A DNA stretch of 64,000 bases from Chitinophaga sp. YR573. Lineage in GTDB: Bacteria > Bacteroidota > Bacteroidia > Chitinophagales > Chitinophagaceae. The DNA is taken from contig NZ_FOJF01000001.1 of assembly GCF_900110995.1 (NCBI RefSeq), forward strand, positions 1,567,199 to 1,631,198. Direction: 5' to 3'. A model generated the notes under the pieces. That model worked only from the letters and a program-made list of their open reading frames with translations, ran no database searches and was not told the origin of the DNA. Shown here piece by piece: positions 61,106-64,000 of this stretch. The first letter of the stretch is position 1; each line of letters begins with the position of its first letter. A program made the translations under genes and the position numbers.

Positions 61106-61456
61106 ATGTTTGACATGACCCTTAATTACTGCCTTGCATTTCCTGCTGTTTCAATGCAGGAAAAGTGGGATGATGATCTCCGCTTCTTTGTAGGAGAAAA
61201 ATTATTCTGCATGGTGTCTAAAACACCTCCACACCAGGTGTCTATCAAATGCCGTCTGGAAGATTTCCACCGTCTTATTTCACAGCCAGGGATTGTTCCG
61301 GCACCTTATCTTGCACGTTATCACTGGATCCAGATAAAACAACTGGAAACATTACCAGTGATTGAATTGCAGTCATTATTACAGCATGCCTACGACCTGG
61401 TAGTAAGTACACTGCCTCCGGAAGAACAGGCACAGATCTTAAAAGAACGGGTGTGA
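61106..61456 (+). CDS. MmcQ/YjbR-family protein
   Basis: The 116-residue protein has the family pattern DLRFFVGEKLFCMVSKTPPHQVSIKCRLEDF, PGIVPAPYLARYHWIQI and a helical end PVIELQSLLQHAYDLVVSTLP. These small cytoplasmic proteins have a CyaY-like fold and are thought to bind DNA or act with partners; their role is unclear. An in-frame ATG at 61115 is an alternative start. Confidence 0.85.
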   Translation: MFDMTLNYCLAFPAVSMQEKWDDDLRFFVGEKLFCMVSKTPPHQVSIKCRLEDFHRLISQPGIVPAPYLARYHWIQIKQLETLPVIELQSLLQHAYDLVVSTLPPEEQAQILKERV

Positions 61457-61523
61457 CCACACATCTCCTGTTAATTGTAAAACTGTAACTCAGAACGCCT
61501 GGCAGCGTTAGGCATCCTATTGA

Positions 61524-62309
61524 TTACCCCCAGATTGTGTAGATAATATCATAGATCCCAAACACTACCAACGTACAGGCAAAAATCTTCTCCAATAAAG
61601 GTGATTTCATTTTGATGGCTGTCTTAGCTCCCAGGTAAGAAGATGGGATAGCTGTAAGCGATAGCAGTAATGCTATATTCCAGTCTATATGGCCCAGATA
61701 CCAGTGTGTGAGCGCGCCTGGTACCGATAATAAGGCAGATAATACGATAGAACAGGCCAGCGCCTGTTTGATTGGCATACCGAGCCTCTTAATGAAGAAA
61801 GAGCTGAATAATACGCCCCCTGCGTTTGCTAACAACCCGGATAATAAGCCGATACCTAATGCAGCACCTATCAGTAAGCCGTTGTTAAATTCTGTTTTAC
61901 AAACAACTTCATTTTCCTTGTGGTCTTTTTTAAGGAAGGATATCAGCAATGTTCCTCCAATAGAAACAATGAATACTGCGGTGAGGATCATTAATGTCTT
62001 CCCCGGCAGGTATTTACTGAAATAAGCCCCGGCCACAGTGGCGGGTATGCCAAACAATGCGCCCATAATAATAACGCGCTTGTTGAATAACTTTTCTTTG
62101 CTGTATACGGTTGTTGCAGAAATAGTACTGGTGATGGCTGCCGGCAGTGGAGATGCCAGTGCAAAGAATGGATTTACTCCGGCAAATATCTGCAAGGCTG
62201 GCGTACTTACGGCGCTTCCACCTTTCCCCAGAAGTCCGGATAAATATCCTACTATAAGGCCGATAAAAAGAATGGCAAGGTAATTCGTATTTTCTAGTAA
62301 TCCGATCAT
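61524..62309 (-). CDS. TauE/SafE-family transporter
   Basis: The 261-residue inner-membrane protein has about eight hydrophobic helices in two related halves, with GLLGKGGSAVSTPALQIF near residue 30 and the paired GLLSGLLANAGGVLFSSFFIKRLG near 160. The family exports sulfite, organosulfonates or other small anions. No sulfur genes are adjacent, so the substrate is open. Confidence 0.9.
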   Translation of the reverse strand: MIGLLENTNYLAILFIGLIVGYLSGLLGKGGSAVSTPALQIFAGVNPFFALASPLPAAITSTISATTVYSKEKLFNKRVIIMGALFGIPATVAGAYFSKYLPGKTLMILTAVFIVSIGGTLLISFLKKDHKENEVVCKTEFNNGLLIGAALGIGLLSGLLANAGGVLFSSFFIKRLGMPIKQALACSIVLSALLSVPGALTHWYLGHIDWNIALLLSLTAIPSSYLGAKTAIKMKSPLLEKIFACTLVVFGIYDIIYTIWG

Positions 62310-62650
62310 AATAGAGTAAGTACGCTTGGTGTAATAGCGATACTCAGGTGGTTGGTTTTATTGCAGGCATTATCAGGATTTGCCGGCAAAACGTTGAAAT
62401 TACAGGTATCCCTCTCAGAGGACAGTTCAAAAGTACTGTGTTAGCAGTGGGTAGACAAAAATGAGGGGATCACTTAAAGTTATGGAAGATAACCTGTGGT
62501 TATAGATTGTACAGGCGGGCGTAAGAGGCTCCTATAGCCTACTAAGCCTAGTAAATCTATGTTTTGAATGTTTTAAAATAAGAAGATATACTATTGATAA
62601 TTGTTATGGGTTCGGACAGCGTTTAGAGGTTTTAGTTAGAGATTATAACG
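62310..62650. other. Gene-free stretch without firm features
   Basis: This 341-bp stretch lies between the TauE gene start and the phosphodiesterase stop. I see only small inverted repeats (AGGCTcctatAGCCT at 62526 and ACTAAGCCTAGT after it). No tRNA, coding frame or clear operator could be supported. The TauE promoter must lie at its left end. Confidence 0.5.
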
Positions 62651-64000
62651 CTATTTTGTTAATGCATCCCATATCACATGATACACATCCGTTGCCTGGA
62701 TCTCTGTACCTGCCTGCGGCTTATTCGTAATCATCAGCGGCTGATAAGCAGGGTTCTCTTCCAAACGCCCGTGAGAGCCCTTAATAAGCGTAGCATCCAG
62801 TGGAATAACGTTCATCAGGTAACGGAAGCCCAACTTCTTCTTTAACAGCTTAAAGCCCGCTTTCATCTTAATCAGCGGATCTGCCGGGTTCATAAACATC
62901 TCAACAGGATCATAACCAGGTTTACGATGAATCTCTACAAGACGGGCAAAATCAGGCGCTTTCGCATCGTCCATCCAGTAGTAATAAGTGAACCAGCTAT
63001 CCGCATCCGCTACAAGAATTAATTCACCACTACGGGAATGATGCATATTATGCTTACGCTTGCCTTCACGGTCAAGCACCAACTGCACACCAGGCGTATT
63101 CTCAACAATAGTACGCACCTTTTTATAACTCGCGGGGTCATTCACATACACATGTGCTATCTGATGATCTGCTACTGCAAATGCTTTGGAAGCGCCAGGA
63201 TCAAGAATTTCCAACCCCCTCTCCTCACGCACGGCAATCAATCCATGTTCACGGAAAATACGGTTTAAGTGAACAGGACGATTCACATTAGTAATACCAT
63301 ATTCAGACAATAAAATCACTTCACAATCTTTCTTCTCATAGAACTCTACCAGTTGTTTACACACCCCATCAATCTCATGCAATTCTTTACTGATCTTCGT
63401 AAAATCCTGTCCGAATTTTTGTAAACAATAATCCAGATGAGGAAGATATATCAATGTTAAAGTAGGATCATACAAATCATCGGTAAGCATAGACGCATCC
63501 GCAATCCACTGTGTAGAGCGGATACTGGCGCCCGGGCCCCAGAACTGGAATAACGGGAACGTACCCAGTTCTTTCTGCAGATGATCACGCAAAGAAACAG
63601 GATGCGAATAGCAGTCCGGCATTTTACGCCCATCTGATAAATATTGAGGACGTGGTGTTACAGAGAAGTCCGCAGAGGAATACATATTGTACCACCAGAA
63701 CATTTTAGAACAGGTAAAAGAAGGATCCAGTTTGCGGGCCTTTTCCCATATTTTAGCGCTTTCTACCAGTTTATCAGACTGCTTCCAGAACTTTATTTCA
63801 CAGTCGGCACGATCGTACCAGCCATTACCTACAATACCATGTTCTGCAGGCCATTGCCCCGTGATATAAGTACTTTGTACAGCGGTGGTTACAGCGGGTA
63901 CCATTGGTTTAACAGTAGTAAGATGATTCCGCTTAACATACTGCTGTAAAAAAGGAGTATGCATTCCTATGAGGGAGGAGGAAAGTCCTACCACATCAAT
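62651..64000 (-). CDS. Alkaline phosphatase-superfamily phosphodiesterase, N-terminus cut off
   Basis: At least 449 residues are in the window, and the frame is open to the edge, so the first few residues lie beyond. The sequence begins IDVVGLSSSLIGMHTPF, the metal-binding opening of nucleotide pyrophosphatase/phosphodiesterase-like enzymes, followed by AVTTAVQSTYITGQWPAEHGIVGN with the probable catalytic Thr. Later metal ligands are in LIYLPHLDYCLQKFG, VILLSEYGITN and FAVADHQIAHVYV. It should cleave phosphodiester or pyrophosphate bonds. No signal peptide can be seen because of the edge. Confidence 0.88.
   Translation of the reverse strand: MDVVGLSSSLIGMHTPFLQQYVKRNHLTTVKPMVPAVTTAVQSTYITGQWPAEHGIVGNGWYDRADCEIKFWKQSDKLVESAKIWEKARKLDPSFTCSKMFWWYNMYSSADFSVTPRPQYLSDGRKMPDCYSHPVSLRDHLQKELGTFPLFQFWGPGASIRSTQWIADASMLTDDLYDPTLTLIYLPHLDYCLQKFGQDFTKISKELHEIDGVCKQLVEFYEKKDCEVILLSEYGITNVNRPVHLNRIFREHGLIAVREERGLEILDPGASKAFAVADHQIAHVYVNDPASYKKVRTIVENTPGVQLVLDREGKRKHNMHHSRSGELILVADADSWFTYYYWMDDAKAPDFARLVEIHRKPGYDPVEMFMNPADPLIKMKAGFKLLKKKLGFRYLMNVIPLDATLIKGSHGRLEENPAYQPLMITNKPQAGTEIQATDVYHVIWDALTK

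Overview
The window is a chromosomal stretch of a Bacteroidota bacterium, most likely family Chitinophagaceae (Chitinophaga-like). The evidence is a SusC/SusD pair, a type IX secretion C-terminal domain, DUF4249 and DUF1080 proteins, HmuY-type lipoproteins, a FecI/FecR pair with an STN-domain TonB receptor, weak Shine-Dalgarno sequences and promoters resembling TTG/TAnnTTTG. No rRNA, tRNA, CRISPR array, prophage or transposase gene was seen.

Layout. 0-7 kb: end of an RND metal-efflux pump, a LytS/LytTR-type two-component pair, an exported protein of unknown function, an orphan RloA-type AAA ATPase with an apparent remnant of its RloB partner, an SDR oxidoreductase and a CsgG-like protein. 7-12 kb: a response regulator, a heme oxygenase and a giant CheB-CheR-PAS-histidine kinase. 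12-23.8 kb: two TonB receptors with four HmuY-like lipoproteins, two further lipoproteins, an S41 protease and a DUF6686-like protein. 24-27 kb: a GH76 mannanase-like enzyme and a GH16 glucanase. 27.3-31 kb: hmuS-hmuV-hmuU-hmuT for heme uptake. 31.7-36.8 kb: a FecI/FecR/TonB receptor/DUF4249 unit. 36.9-50.9 kb: housekeeping genes (pyrD, rsmE, MATE pump, dnaB, pheT, zapB-like, zapA, rny, purine nucleoside phosphorylase, scpB, atpG). 51-59 kb: WG-repeat protein, DJ-1/PfpI protein, a SusD/SusC pair and a divergent double-DUF1080 protein. 59-64 kb: DUF885 protein, MmcQ/YjbR protein, TauE transporter and a phosphodiesterase cut by the window edge.

How it fits together. The 7-31 kb part reads as one heme-acquisition island: TonB receptors and HmuY-like lipoproteins capture heme at the outer membrane, HmuTUV moves it across the inner membrane, and HmuS and a heme oxygenase handle it in the cytoplasm. 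Four ungapped 31-bp elements and one variant lie upstream of minus-strand transcription units here. Each has GGAAAA half-sites 21 bp apart (about 30 in the variant), as expected for an AraC-family activator, and three are followed 40-45 nt downstream by a shared GGCGGAGTAGTT-like block (read on +). The hmuT leader holds a contiguous three-way junction followed by terminator-like hairpins, a candidate new cis-regulatory RNA.

Other points: an array of DnaA-box-like 9-mers between the divergent dnaB and pheT (possible replication origin); two inverted copies of a nested palindromic element flanking 20.1-27.1 kb; and a MITE-like element whose first bases form the stop codon of a DUF1080 gene. All names rest on reading motifs; no database search was possible.
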